A stretch of DNA of 64,000 nucleotides from Salinispora mooreana (GTDB lineage: Bacteria; Actinomycetota; Actinomycetes; Mycobacteriales; Micromonosporaceae), in the NCBI RefSeq assembly GCF_000379065.1, contig NZ_KB900614.1, positions 2,285,149 to 2,349,148 of the forward strand, given 5' to 3'. The position numbers were made by a program, and so were the translations under genes. Below are positions 10,737 through 18,547 of the stretch, piece after piece (within the stretch, counting starts at the first letter, position 1; every line of letters begins with the position of its first letter). Under the pieces are notes generated by a model. It was not told where the DNA came from. It did not search any database and saw only the letters and a program-made list of their open reading frames with translations.

Positions 10737-11219
10737 GTGACCGCTCGCCCGTTGATCGCTCCCGCGACCCCGGCCGACGCCGGGGAGATCCTCACCGTCC
10801 AACTCGCCGCGTATCTGGCCGAGGCACAGCGCTACGCGGACCCGTTCCTGCCGCCGCTCACCGAGACCCTGGACGAGATTCGGTCCGTGCTCGCCAGCCC
10901 GCAGACGGTGCTCACCGCCCGACTGGGCCACCGACTCGTCGGTTCGGTCCGGGTCCGCGTCGATGGCGCCATCGCCTCCATCGGCCGGCTGGCGGTCGCC
11001 CCCGACCAGCAGGGCCGGGGCATCGGTGGCCGCCTGTTGCGCGCGGTCGAGACGGTGGCGGGCGCACAGGTGAGTCGGTTCACCCTGTTCACCGGGGCGG
11101 AGAGCGCGGGGAGTCGACGGCTCTACCAGCGCTCCGGCTACCGGTTGGTGGGCCACGACAAGGACCCGAACGGCGTGCCGCTGGTGTTGCTGGAGAAGAC
11201 GGTGCCGTCCCGCTGCTGA
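10737..11219 (+). CDS. GNAT-family N-acetyltransferase
   Basis: A 160-residue protein starting at GTG 10737; an in-frame TTG at 10725 is the only extension and there is no ribosome site. The core has the GNAT acetyl-CoA pyrophosphate loop (VAPDQQGRGIGGRLL), preceded by strand SIGRLAV and followed by the C-terminal pattern SRRLYQRSGYRLV, typical of the fold. It should transfer an acetyl group from acetyl-CoA to an amine. The substrate cannot be deduced. It stands alone between the glycosylase and the DNA ligase. Confidence 0.85.
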   Translation: MTARPLIAPATPADAGEILTVQLAAYLAEAQRYADPFLPPLTETLDEIRSVLASPQTVLTARLGHRLVGSVRVRVDGAIASIGRLAVAPDQQGRGIGGRLLRAVETVAGAQVSRFTLFTGAESAGSRRLYQRSGYRLVGHDKDPNGVPLVLLEKTVPSRC

Positions 11220-11333
11220 TTCCAGCGGCCGCATACCCACCCGGGCCCACCGGCTGCTCGGCAGCCAGGAAGGGGCAGCCGTGGCTGGTGTTCCTCCCCA
11301 CGGCAGTCGGTGCCGTCTGGTTGACTGGTCGCC

Positions 11334-12443
11334 GTGAAGCTGCCGATCAGCCCGCCGGTCGAACCGATGCTCGCCAAGAGTGTCCCGCAGATCCCGACCG
11401 CGACCGGGATGACCTACGAGCCGAAGTGGGACGGCTTCCGGTGCATCGTGTTCCGCGACGGTGCGGAGGTCGAGCTGGCCAGCCGGGGCGGCAAGCTGAT
11501 CACCCGCTACTTCCCCGAGGTGGTCGAGCAGGCCCGCCGGCAGCTACCCGAGCGCTGCGTCGTTGACGGCGAGCTGATCGTGATCCAGCGCGATCGGCCG
11601 GGCGGGCAGCCCCGGCTCAACTTCGAACTGCTGGCCCAGCGCATCCACCCGGCCGCCTCCCGGGTACACCTGCTCGCCGGGACCACCCCTGCGGATTTCG
11701 TGGCGTTTGACCTGCTCGCCCTCGCCGACGAATCCCTCCTGGCGCAGCCCTACCCGCACCGACGGTCCCGGCTGGAGGCGGCGTTGGGCGGTGTCGCGCC
11801 TCCGATGCACGTCACCCAGATCACCACCGACCCGGCCACCGCGCGCCGCTGGTTCGACCGGTTCGAGGGGGCGGGGCTGGACGGACTGATCGGCAAACCC
11901 GCCGAGCTGCCGTACGAGCCGGGTAGACGCCTGATGTTCAAGGTTAAGCACAAGCGCACGGTCGATGTCGTGGTGGCGGGTTTCCGCTGGCACAAGTCCG
12001 GCCCGGTGGTCGGCTCGCTTCTGCTCGGGCTCTACGACGACGCCGGCGTCCTGCATCATGTGGGGGTGAGCGCGTCGTTCCCCATGGCCCGCCGAAAGGC
12101 GCTGCTGGACGAGGTGGAGCCATACCGGGACGCCGGCGCAGATCATCCCTGGGTGCACGGCGACCACCAACGCGGTCAGCGCATCCCGGGCGGGGTCAGC
12201 CGGTGGACCGGCACGAAGAACCTGGAGTGGGAGCCACTGCGACCGGAGTTGGTGGTCGAGGTGAGCTACGACGCGATGGAGGGCGATCGGTTCCGGCACA
12301 CCGCCCAGTTCGTCCGGTGGCGCCCGGACCGCAAACCCCGTTCCTGCCGTTACGACCAGCTCGACCGTCCGGTCCGGTTCGACGTGGATCAGGTGCTCCG
12401 GGGCGACCCGGAGAGCGATGGAGCCATGTCCGGGCCGGCGTAG
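11334..12443 (+). CDS. ATP-dependent DNA ligase, LigC-like (stand-alone)
   Basis: A 369-residue protein starting at GTG 11334. Nucleotidyltransferase motif I is YEPKWDGFR with the adenylated lysine at position 31. Later motifs are visible as VVDGELIV (III), VAFDLLA (IIIa), GLIGKPAELPYEPGRR (IV region) and MFKVKHKRTVDVVVAGF (V), followed by an OB-fold ending in EVSYDAMEGDRFRHTAQFVRWRPD. The length and architecture match the compact actinobacterial LigC-type ligases that seal nicks with ATP, rather than the three-domain LigD. A separate LigD-type polymerase gene lies 2.1 kb away on the opposite strand, so the activities fused in mycobacterial LigD are split here. No Ku gene is in the window. 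Confidence 0.9.
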   Translation: MKLPISPPVEPMLAKSVPQIPTATGMTYEPKWDGFRCIVFRDGAEVELASRGGKLITRYFPEVVEQARRQLPERCVVDGELIVIQRDRPGGQPRLNFELLAQRIHPAASRVHLLAGTTPADFVAFDLLALADESLLAQPYPHRRSRLEAALGGVAPPMHVTQITTDPATARRWFDRFEGAGLDGLIGKPAELPYEPGRRLMFKVKHKRTVDVVVAGFRWHKSGPVVGSLLLGLYDDAGVLHHVGVSASFPMARRKALLDEVEPYRDAGADHPWVHGDHQRGQRIPGGVSRWTGTKNLEWEPLRPELVVEVSYDAMEGDRFRHTAQFVRWRPDRKPRSCRYDQLDRPVRFDVDQVLRGDPESDGAMSGPA

Positions 12444-12474
12444 CCGGCTACTCCGACCCCGAAAGGTCCACCCC

Positions 12475-14046
12475 GTGGTTCGCAACCCCGCCCGCCGGTT
12501 CGCCCCGGCCGTACTCCTCCTGGCCAGCACGTTCCTCGCGGCCGGCTGCACCCTGCCGGCGCTCGCGCCACGCACCGAGGCCCAGCCCTCGGGGCCGTCC
12601 GGCACCGCGCCGACCTGGCAAGCATGTCCGGAGGTGGCCGAGGAGTTGGTGGGGCGTACCGCACCAGGCATGCGCTATGAGTGCACCCAGATCGAGGTTC
12701 CCCGGAACTGGGCCGACGGCGCCGCCGCCACCGCCGGGCCGGGCGCCGGGGAGACCTTCGAGATCGCGCTGCTGCGGGCCCGGTCCACGAACCAGCGGGA
12801 CCGGATCGGCTCGCTGGTGATCAACCCGGGTGGGCCGGGTGGCTCCGGCGTGGACACCGCTGTCTACCTCTCCTTCCCGGCCGTGCTCGGCGGCCTGCCC
12901 ACCGCGGTCACCGACCGCTTCGACATCGTCGGCTTCGACCCGCGTGGGGTGGCCCGCTCCAGCCCGGTGGAGTGCATCTCGGACGCCAACCTCGACGCCA
13001 GCTTCGGCTACGACCCGGATCCGGAGAGCCAGCAGTCCTTCGACGGTCTCGTCGAGCTGAACCAACAGATCGGGCGCGAGTGCGGCGACCGCTACGGCGA
13101 TCAGCTCGCGCTGTACAGCACGGAGCAGGCGGCCCACGACATCGACGCGATCCGGGCTGCCGTCGGCGACGAGAAGTTGACCTATCTCGGCTACTCGTAC
13201 GGCACCCTGCTCGGCGCCGTCTACGCCCAACTCCACCCGGAGCGGGTGCGGGCGCTGGTGCTGGACGGGGCCGTTGACCCTCGACTGGACCAGGTAGCCA
13301 GCTCGGAGAGCCAGGCCAAGGGCTTCGAGCGGGCCTTCGACAACTTCTCCCTGTGGTGCTCCACCAACTCCGACCGCTGCCCGATCTCTCCCAGCGCGCG
13401 GGAGGCGGTCACCTCGGCCATCGACAAGGCGCGCGTCTCCCCGGTGCTGGGCGACGATGGGCGGGAGGCGACGCCGGGGTGGATTTTCTACGCGGTGGTC
13501 TCCTCGCTCTACACCGAGGCCGGCTGGGAGCAGCTGGCCCAGGCGATCGACGAGTTGGAGGGCGGGGACGCGACCGGGGTGTTCCACCTCGCCGACGCGT
13601 ACGCGGGTCGGGAGCCCGACGGCGCCTACTCGAACATGTTCGACGCGAATCTCGCGGTGAACTGTGCCGACGAGGAGGAGAAGCTGAGCCGGGAGCAGAT
13701 CCGGCAGCTCCAGTCGCAGTGGCGTGAGCAGTACCCGCTGTTCGGTCCGGCGCTCGCGGTCGGCATGCTCACCTGCGCCGAGTGGCCCGGCAGCCGGGAC
13801 CCGTACCCGACCGCGGCAGCCGACGAGGCACCGCCGATCCTGGTGGTGGGCACCACGGGGGATCCGGCGACCCCCTACGAGCAGACCCCGGCGCTGGCCG
13901 AGATGCTGGGCGTGGGGCGGGTGCTCACCTGGGAGGGCGAGGGGCACACCGCCTACCCGCAGACGGACTGCATCAGCGCGGCGGTTGACGCGTACCTGGT
14001 TGACCTGACCGTGCCAGCCGAGGGGAAGCGCTGCCCGCCCCAGTGA
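12475..14046 (+). CDS. Secreted alpha/beta-hydrolase lipoprotein (tripeptidyl-aminopeptidase-like)
   Basis: A 523-residue protein from GTG 12475, chosen because GAAAGG lies eight bases upstream and it gives a clean lipoprotein signal: a basic start, hydrophobic run and lipobox LAAGC with Cys25. The oxyanion-hole segment VINPGGPGGSG, the nucleophile elbow YLGYSYGTLLG and the C-terminal DPATPYEQ and GEGHTAYP segments supply the Ser-Asp-His triad of the SlpD/SlpE tripeptidyl aminopeptidase group with a TAP-like C-terminal domain. It would be anchored outside the membrane and trim peptides, though some relatives are esterases. It is 31 bp downstream of the ligase stop but has its own ribosome site. 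Confidence 0.88.
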   Translation: MVRNPARRFAPAVLLLASTFLAAGCTLPALAPRTEAQPSGPSGTAPTWQACPEVAEELVGRTAPGMRYECTQIEVPRNWADGAAATAGPGAGETFEIALLRARSTNQRDRIGSLVINPGGPGGSGVDTAVYLSFPAVLGGLPTAVTDRFDIVGFDPRGVARSSPVECISDANLDASFGYDPDPESQQSFDGLVELNQQIGRECGDRYGDQLALYSTEQAAHDIDAIRAAVGDEKLTYLGYSYGTLLGAVYAQLHPERVRALVLDGAVDPRLDQVASSESQAKGFERAFDNFSLWCSTNSDRCPISPSAREAVTSAIDKARVSPVLGDDGREATPGWIFYAVVSSLYTEAGWEQLAQAIDELEGGDATGVFHLADAYAGREPDGAYSNMFDANLAVNCADEEEKLSREQIRQLQSQWREQYPLFGPALAVGMLTCAEWPGSRDPYPTAAADEAPPILVVGTTGDPATPYEQTPALAEMLGVGRVLTWEGEGHTAYPQTDCISAAVDAYLVDLTVPAEGKRCPPQ

Positions 14047-14090
14047 CCCAGTCGGGTGCGGCGGTTCTCGCGCTGTGGCATTCTCCCCGG

Positions 14091-14543
14091 ATGCACGATG
14101 TGATCTTCCGGGAGGCGACCCGGGCCGACCTGCCCACCGTGCTCGATCTGCTCGCCGACGACCTGCTGGGCCGCACCCGCGATGGCGGGCAGGTGGACGC
14201 CCGCTACGAGCAGGCATTCGCGGATATCACCGCCGACCCGCGCAACCAGTTCGTCGTCGCCGAGGCCGGTGGCGAGGTGCTGGGCTGCATGCAGCTCACC
14301 TACATTCCTGGGCTCAGCCGGCACGGCGCCGAGCGGCAGTTGATCGAGTCCGTCCGCGTCCGCTCCGACCAGCGCGGACGGGGGCTGGGTCGGCAGCTGA
14401 TGGCCTGGGCGATCGATCAGGCCCGGGCGCGTGGGTGTGCGCTGGTCCAGCTGACGACGGACAAGTCCCGGCAGGAGGCGCACCGCTTCTATCTGAGCCT
14501 CGGCTTCGTCGCCAGCCACGAGGGCATGAAGTTGCCGCTGTGA
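14091..14543 (+). CDS. GNAT-family N-acetyltransferase
   Basis: A 150-residue protein. ATG 14091 is preferred over a frame extension to 14043 because a CATTCT hexamer sits exactly six bases upstream, matching the leaderless promoters seen elsewhere here. Acetyl-CoA binding is shown by VRSDQRGRGLGRQLMAWAI, then ALVQLTTDKSRQEAHRFYLSLGF, the usual GNAT C-terminal signature. It ends three bases before the stop of the convergent LigD-type polymerase gene. Substrate unknown; the RxxAxxFYxxLGF pattern fits small-molecule acetyltransferases. Confidence 0.87.
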   Translation: MHDVIFREATRADLPTVLDLLADDLLGRTRDGGQVDARYEQAFADITADPRNQFVVAEAGGEVLGCMQLTYIPGLSRHGAERQLIESVRVRSDQRGRGLGRQLMAWAIDQARARGCALVQLTTDKSRQEAHRFYLSLGFVASHEGMKLPL

Positions 14544-14546
14544 CGG

Positions 14547-15572
14547 CTAGCGGGGGCGGTCTCGGTCCTTCGACGGCTGCACCCGCTTCGGCTCCCCGGG
14601 CATCTTGGGGTGTTCCGGTGGGTAGGGCAGGTCGCCCTGCCCGCTGGCGGCGTCCCGCTCGACCCATTCCAGCAGGGGCGTGATGTCCCACGGGGCGTCG
14701 TCGATGCCGGCGTGTGGGTCGCCACGCTCGGCCAGCCGCGCCGGCACGCTGCGCAGGTCGAAGTCGTCCGGTTCGGCGTCGGCCAACTCGTCCCAGGCCA
14801 ACGGGGTGGAGGCGGTGGCGCGGGCGTTGGCCCGCAGCGAGTAGGCGCACGCGATCGTCCGGTCTCGGGCCATCTGGTTGTAGTCGACGAAGACCCGGGT
14901 GCCGCGCTCCTCCTTCCACCATGCGGTGGTGACCAGCTCGGGCCGGCGCCGCTCCAGCTCCCGGGCCAGGGCGATGGTCGCCCGGCGAACCTCGACGAAG
15001 GACCAGCGGGGCTGGATCCGCAGATAGACGTGGACGCCCCGGCCGCCGGAGGTCTTCGGCCAACCGGGGACCCCCAGCTCCGCCAGGATCCCGTGGAGCT
15101 CGGTCGCCGCTTTCGCCGCGTCGGCGAAGTCGGTGCCGGGCTGCGGGTCGAGGTCGATCCGCAGCTCGTCGGGGCGGTCCGGCTCGGCAGCACGGACCGG
15201 CCACGGATGAAAGACCACGGTGCCCATCTGGGCTGCCCACGCCACATGGGCCAGATCCGCCGGGCAGAGCTCGGCCGCCTTGCGGCCACTGGGGAAGCTG
15301 ATCTGCGCGGTGCGAAGCCAGGGGGGCACGCCGCGGGCTGGCACCCGCTTCTGGAAGAAAGCGTCCCCCTCGATCCCGTCGGGGAAGCGTTGCAGGGTGG
15401 TCGGCCGTTCGCCCAGTGCGCGCATGATGCCCGGACCGACGGCGAGGTAGTAGTGGAAGACATCGGCCTTGGTGAAACCGCGTTGTGGAAAGATCACCCG
15501 ATCGGGGCTGCTCAGCCGGACCCGCTGCCCGGCGACCTCGATCTCCTCGACTGCGGCCCTCGTGCCACCCAT
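14547..15572 (-). CDS. Stand-alone LigD-type polymerase/primase
   Basis: A 341-residue protein with the archaeo-eukaryotic primase fold used by the polymerase domain of LigD in non-homologous end joining. Visible landmarks are VFHYYLAVGPGIMRAL, LQRFPDGIEGDAFFQKRVP, the metal-binding Asp pair in LRIDLDPQPG and the SGGRGVHVYL segment. It lacks ligase and nuclease domains. Family members add ribonucleotides and fill gaps at DNA breaks. ATG 15572 is chosen over the longer 15596 start because TATGGT lies six bases upstream, a leaderless arrangement back to back with msrB. A LigC-type ligase is encoded 2.1 kb away and may be the functional partner; Ku is not in the window. Confidence 0.9.
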   Translation of the reverse strand: MGGTRAAVEEIEVAGQRVRLSSPDRVIFPQRGFTKADVFHYYLAVGPGIMRALGERPTTLQRFPDGIEGDAFFQKRVPARGVPPWLRTAQISFPSGRKAAELCPADLAHVAWAAQMGTVVFHPWPVRAAEPDRPDELRIDLDPQPGTDFADAAKAATELHGILAELGVPGWPKTSGGRGVHVYLRIQPRWSFVEVRRATIALARELERRRPELVTTAWWKEERGTRVFVDYNQMARDRTIACAYSLRANARATASTPLAWDELADAEPDDFDLRSVPARLAERGDPHAGIDDAPWDITPLLEWVERDAASGQGDLPYPPEHPKMPGEPKRVQPSKDRDRPR

Positions 15573-15578
15573 TGCGCG

Positions 15579-15613
15579 ACCATATGCGATGGCCACGACG
15601 TTCGACGTACCGT
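15579..15613. promoter_or_regulatory. Divergent leaderless promoters of polymerase gene and msrB
   Basis: On the minus strand TATGGT (15584-15579) lies six bases before ATG 15572. On the plus strand TACCGT (15608-15613) lies six bases before GTG 15620. Both match TANNNT followed by a six-base gap to the start codon, and no Shine-Dalgarno is visible for either gene. Confidence 0.55.
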
Positions 15614-15619
15614 TGGCGG

Positions 15620-16030
15620 GTGAGTCTCGACGACAGTGAACTGCCCCGCACCGAGGACGAGTGGCGGGTTCGGCTCAGCCCCGAGGAGTTTCGGGTGCTG
15701 CGGGAGCACGGTACCGAGGCCCCGTGGAGCGGCGAGTACGTGGATACCAAGACCCCGGGGGTCTACCACTGCCGCGCCTGCGGGCTGGAGCTGTTTGCCA
15801 GCGATGCGAAGTTCGACTCGCACTGCGGCTGGCCGAGCTTCGACGATGCCATTCCCGGGCGGGTCCGGGAGGTCGAGGACCGGAGTATGGGCATGGTTCG
15901 GACGGAGATCCGCTGTGCCCGCTGCGACAGCCACCTGGGACACGTCTTCACCGGGGAGGGCTTCACCCCGAAGGACACCCGGCACTGTGTGAACTCGGTG
16001 TCCCTCCGACTAGAGCCACGCGACACCTGA
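15620..16030 (+). CDS. msrB: Peptide-methionine (R)-S-oxide reductase MsrB
   Basis: A 136-residue protein covering the whole MsrB fold. Two zinc-binding CxxC pairs are present (CRACG and CARC), as are the conserved SHCGWPSF and GHVF segments and the catalytic Cys in RHCVNSVSL. It reduces the R-epimer of methionine sulfoxide in proteins, using thioredoxin. The GTG start is supported by its position exactly six bases after a -10 hexamer and by the expected length. It is divergent from the polymerase gene with only 47 bp between starts. Confidence 0.95.
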   Translation: MSLDDSELPRTEDEWRVRLSPEEFRVLREHGTEAPWSGEYVDTKTPGVYHCRACGLELFASDAKFDSHCGWPSFDDAIPGRVREVEDRSMGMVRTEIRCARCDSHLGHVFTGEGFTPKDTRHCVNSVSLRLEPRDT

Positions 16031-16168
16031 CGGCGGGCCTCGACGCGCGGAAGTGCGAGCGGCGGAGTGGGGACGCCGATATTCCGCTCCGGTTCGCCGA
16101 TTCCGGTTGCCGGCCCGCAGCGGATGTTCGACGCTTACGGTTACGGAGCCGAATTCGGGGGTTTTGTC

Positions 16169-16429
16169 ATGGCTATCTGTGAGGTCTGCGAGAACGACTA
16201 CTGGATGACGTTCGAGGTGCGCACGGTCGGCGGCGGCGTGCACACCTTCGACAGCTTCGAGTGCGCCGCGCACAAGCTGGCTCCGATCTGCGAACACTGC
16301 CAGGTCAAGATCTTGGGCCACGGGGTGGAGGTCTCCGGCCGCTTCTTCTGCTGCGCCCACTGTGCCCGGAGCAAGGAGGGAACCGAGGGCACCCAGGTCC
16401 GCGACTCGGTCGGCGCCCGGCCGTCCTGA
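16169..16429 (+). CDS. Small Cys-rich metal-binding protein (metallothionein/zinc-ribbon-like)
   Basis: An 86-residue protein from ATG 16169. It starts MAICEVCENDYW, followed by ECAAHKLAPICEHC and FFCCAHCARS, giving nine cysteines with two histidines in CxxC and CxxH-type spacing. The ICEHCQVKILGHGVEV segment followed by GRFFCCAHCA resembles the Cys pattern of bacterial metallothionein-like proteins, so zinc or other soft-metal binding is likely. An upstream in-frame ATG at 16067 would add 34 unrelated-looking residues. It follows msrB on the same strand with a 138-bp gap. Metal identity and role are inference. Confidence 0.75.
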   Translation: MAICEVCENDYWMTFEVRTVGGGVHTFDSFECAAHKLAPICEHCQVKILGHGVEVSGRFFCCAHCARSKEGTEGTQVRDSVGARPS

Positions 16430-16552
16430 GCGTCAGGGGCAGCCGGGCAGGGCGGCCAATCGCCCGGGTGACGGTTCCGGGGCGGAGAGCCGTGGTGGCG
16501 TTCGGGGCGCCGACGTTAGAGAGCGGTAAGAAGACGTGGTGCCGCGCCCGGC

Positions 16553-16558
16553 TAACAT
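16553..16558 (+). promoter_or_regulatory. -10 element of the TlpA-like gene (leaderless)
   Basis: TAACAT lies six bases before ATG 16565. There is no ribosome site between them, so the transcript probably begins at or next to the start codon. Confidence 0.5.
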
Positions 16559-16564
16559 CCGGAC

Positions 16565-17146
16565 ATGCCCACCATGACCCGTACAATTCCGATCGCACTG
16601 ACCATCGTTGTGGCGCTCTCCGCCTGCGGGAGCTCCGCGGACACCTCCGCGAGTGCCGAGCCCACCCCCACCCCGACGACCGCGTCCACCAACGCGCCCG
16701 CCACCACCGAGGCGAGCCCGACCGGCGAGACGGCACCCGAGGTGCCGCAGACCCTCGACTTCACCGCGCGCACCATCGACGGTGACACGTTCACCGGGGC
16801 CAGCCTCGCCGGCAAGCCGACCGTGTTCTGGTTCTGGGCCGCCTGGTGCCCCACGTGCCGGGGCTCGGCCGAAGCGGTGGCAGCCGTGCAGCAGGACAAC
16901 GCCGACCGGGTGAACGTGGTCGGGGTGGCCGGGCTCGGCAGTGGTGACGACGCGATGCTCCGATTCGCTCAGGACACGGGCATCCAGGGCTTCCCGCAAC
17001 TGGCCGACGACGCGGGCGAGGTGTGGCAGCGGTTCGAGGTGGTCTCGCAGCAGTACTACGTGCTGCTGGACTCCGCCGGCAAGGTCGTCCACAAGGGTTC
17101 GTTCTCCGACTCCGACCTCCGCGAGCGGGTCGCGGAGCTGACCTGA
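16565..17146 (+). CDS. TlpA-like thioredoxin-fold lipoprotein
   Basis: A 193-residue protein with a lipoprotein signal (hydrophobic ALTIVVALSAC, lipidated Cys21), a Thr/Ala/Pro-rich linker to about residue 58 and a redoxin domain. The active site FWAAWCPTCRG has the CxxC pair at about Cys95 and Cys98. It resembles TlpA/ResA-type extracytoplasmic thiol-disulfide reductases that pass electrons to secreted proteins or apocytochromes. The next gene, one base downstream of the stop, encodes a CcdA-like membrane protein that would deliver reducing power from the cytoplasm. The two almost certainly form an operon and a functional pair. Confidence 0.9.
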   Translation: MPTMTRTIPIALTIVVALSACGSSADTSASAEPTPTPTTASTNAPATTEASPTGETAPEVPQTLDFTARTIDGDTFTGASLAGKPTVFWFWAAWCPTCRGSAEAVAAVQQDNADRVNVVGVAGLGSGDDAMLRFAQDTGIQGFPQLADDAGEVWQRFEVVSQQYYVLLDSAGKVVHKGSFSDSDLRERVAELT

Positions 17147-17147
17147 G

Positions 17148-18077
17148 ATGGTTGACGCCCCCTACGGTCTCGCGCTCGGCGCCGGGCTGCTCGCCGCCGT
17201 CAACCCGTGTGGCTTCGCGCTGCTGCCGGCGTACCTGTCGATGCTGGTGCTGGGGGACGGCCCGGCGGACGGCCGCGGGCCGCTCGCGCCGGTGGGTCGG
17301 GCGTTGGCCCTGACCGCCGCCATGACCCTCGGCTTCGTCGCCGTCTTCGGTGGGTTCGGGCTCCTCGCCGGCCCCGCCGCCGACGCCCTGGCCAGCCGCC
17401 TGCCCTGGGTGTCGGTCGCGATCGGGCTCGCCCTGGTCGCCACCGGCGGCTGGCTCGTCGCGGGCCGGGCGCTACCGACCTTCACCCCGCGGATCGCCAA
17501 CGGTCCCGAGGTCCGGCGCAGCTTTGGATCGATGGTCCTCTTCGGTGCGGCCTACGCGATCGCCTCTCTCGGCTGCACCATCGGACCGTTCCTGGCCGTG
17601 GTGGTCGCCGGATTCCGGGCGGGCAGCCCGCTCGCCGGGGTCGGGCTCTTCGTCGCGTACGCGGTCGGGATGGGCCTGATGGTCGGCGCCGCGGCGCTCG
17701 CGGTCGCGCTGGCCCGGGAGTCTCTGGTCCGGCGCACCCGGCGGGCCGGGCCGCTGCTCGGCCGCATCGCCGGCCTGCTGCTGGTGCTGACCGGCGGCTA
17801 CGTCGCCTGGTACGGCTGGTACGAGATCCGGCTCTTCGCCGGTGGCGACGTCAACGACCCGGTGATCGACGCGGCCGGTCGGGTGCAGGCCACGATCAGC
17901 GGGTGGGTGGACAGTCTGGGCCCGTGGACGATCGGGGCCGTGGTCGCCGCGCTGTTCGCGGTGGCGGTCGCCGGCACGCTGCTTCGCCGGCGGCGCTCCG
18001 CCTCCCGGCAGCCGGCATCGGCATCGGCATCGGCATCGGCCAGCGACCTACCATCGCAGGATGCCACCCACCGCTGA
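17148..18077 (+). CDS. ccdA: CcdA/DsbD-type membrane thiol-electron transporter
   Basis: A 309-residue integral membrane protein with about six hydrophobic segments plus one near the C-terminus. The conserved redox Cys positions of the family are in NPCGFALLPAYLS (about Cys18) and SLGCTIGPFLAVV (about Cys139). CcdA-like proteins carry electrons from cytoplasmic thioredoxin across the membrane to an outside thioredoxin-fold partner, here the adjacent TlpA-like lipoprotein. No cytochrome c maturation genes are next to it, so a general reductive role is possible. The C-terminus carries an Ala-Ser repeat from a hexanucleotide repeat and overlaps the next gene by 17 bp. Confidence 0.9.
   Translation: MVDAPYGLALGAGLLAAVNPCGFALLPAYLSMLVLGDGPADGRGPLAPVGRALALTAAMTLGFVAVFGGFGLLAGPAADALASRLPWVSVAIGLALVATGGWLVAGRALPTFTPRIANGPEVRRSFGSMVLFGAAYAIASLGCTIGPFLAVVVAGFRAGSPLAGVGLFVAYAVGMGLMVGAAALAVALARESLVRRTRRAGPLLGRIAGLLLVLTGGYVAWYGWYEIRLFAGGDVNDPVIDAAGRVQATISGWVDSLGPWTIGAVVAALFAVAVAGTLLRRRRSASRQPASASASASASDLPSQDATHR
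18014..18040 (+). repeat. Hexanucleotide GGCATC tandem repeat
   Basis: About 4.5 perfect copies of GGCATC encode an Ala-Ser repeat at the C-terminus of the CcdA-like protein, about 20 bp upstream of the next gene. Such a tract could vary in length by slippage without a frameshift. Confidence 0.85.
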
Positions 18078-18513
18078 GCTCCGCACCGCCTCCTTCGCCG
18101 ACCTGTCCGCCCGTGTTTTCCATGACCTGCTCCGGCTGCGCGTGGACGTGTTCGTGGTGGAACAGGAGTGCCCGTACCCGGAGCTGGACGGCCGGGACGT
18201 GGAGCCGGGCACCCGCCACCTCTGGCTGGAGCAGGCCGGGACACCGGTGGCGTACCTGCGGATCCTGGCCGATCCGGACGGCCGGCGACGGATCGGCCGG
18301 GTGGTGGTGGCGAAGGAGGCGCGCGGCGCGGGGTACGCGGGCCGGCTGATGACCGCTGCCCTCGTGGAGGTCAGCGAGAGCCCGTGCACCCTCGAAGCGC
18401 AGTCACAGCTGGTCGACTTCTACACCCGACACGGGTTCACGGTCACCGGGCCGGAGTACCTCGAGGCCGGCATTCTGCACACGCCGATGCGCCGGGACAC
18501 ATCGACGGCGTAG
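18061..18513 (+). CDS. ElaA-like GNAT acetyltransferase
   Basis: A 150-residue protein. The N-terminal LLRLRVDVFVVEQECPYPELDGRD is the characteristic signature of the ElaA subgroup of GNAT proteins. It is followed by RHLWLEQAGTPVAYLRIL and the acetyl-CoA loop VVVAKEARGAGYAGRLM, ending in FYTRHGFTVTGPEYLEAGI. TACCAT lies six bases before the ATG (18049-18054), so this gene may be started independently although it overlaps the CcdA gene by 17 bp. The physiological substrate of ElaA proteins is not established. Confidence 0.9.
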   Translation: MPPTAELRTASFADLSARVFHDLLRLRVDVFVVEQECPYPELDGRDVEPGTRHLWLEQAGTPVAYLRILADPDGRRRIGRVVVAKEARGAGYAGRLMTAALVEVSESPCTLEAQSQLVDFYTRHGFTVTGPEYLEAGILHTPMRRDTSTA

Positions 18514-18547
18514 CACACCGCGGATCGCTACCGGGCCGGGGCCGGAA

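Noticed and set aside
12448..14217. 589-codon minus-strand open frame
   Set aside because: Opposite the hydrolase lipoprotein with its visible Ser-Asp-His triad; shadow.
18014..18040. CRISPR-like repeat
   Set aside because: A continuous hexanucleotide tandem without spacers, in frame inside a gene.
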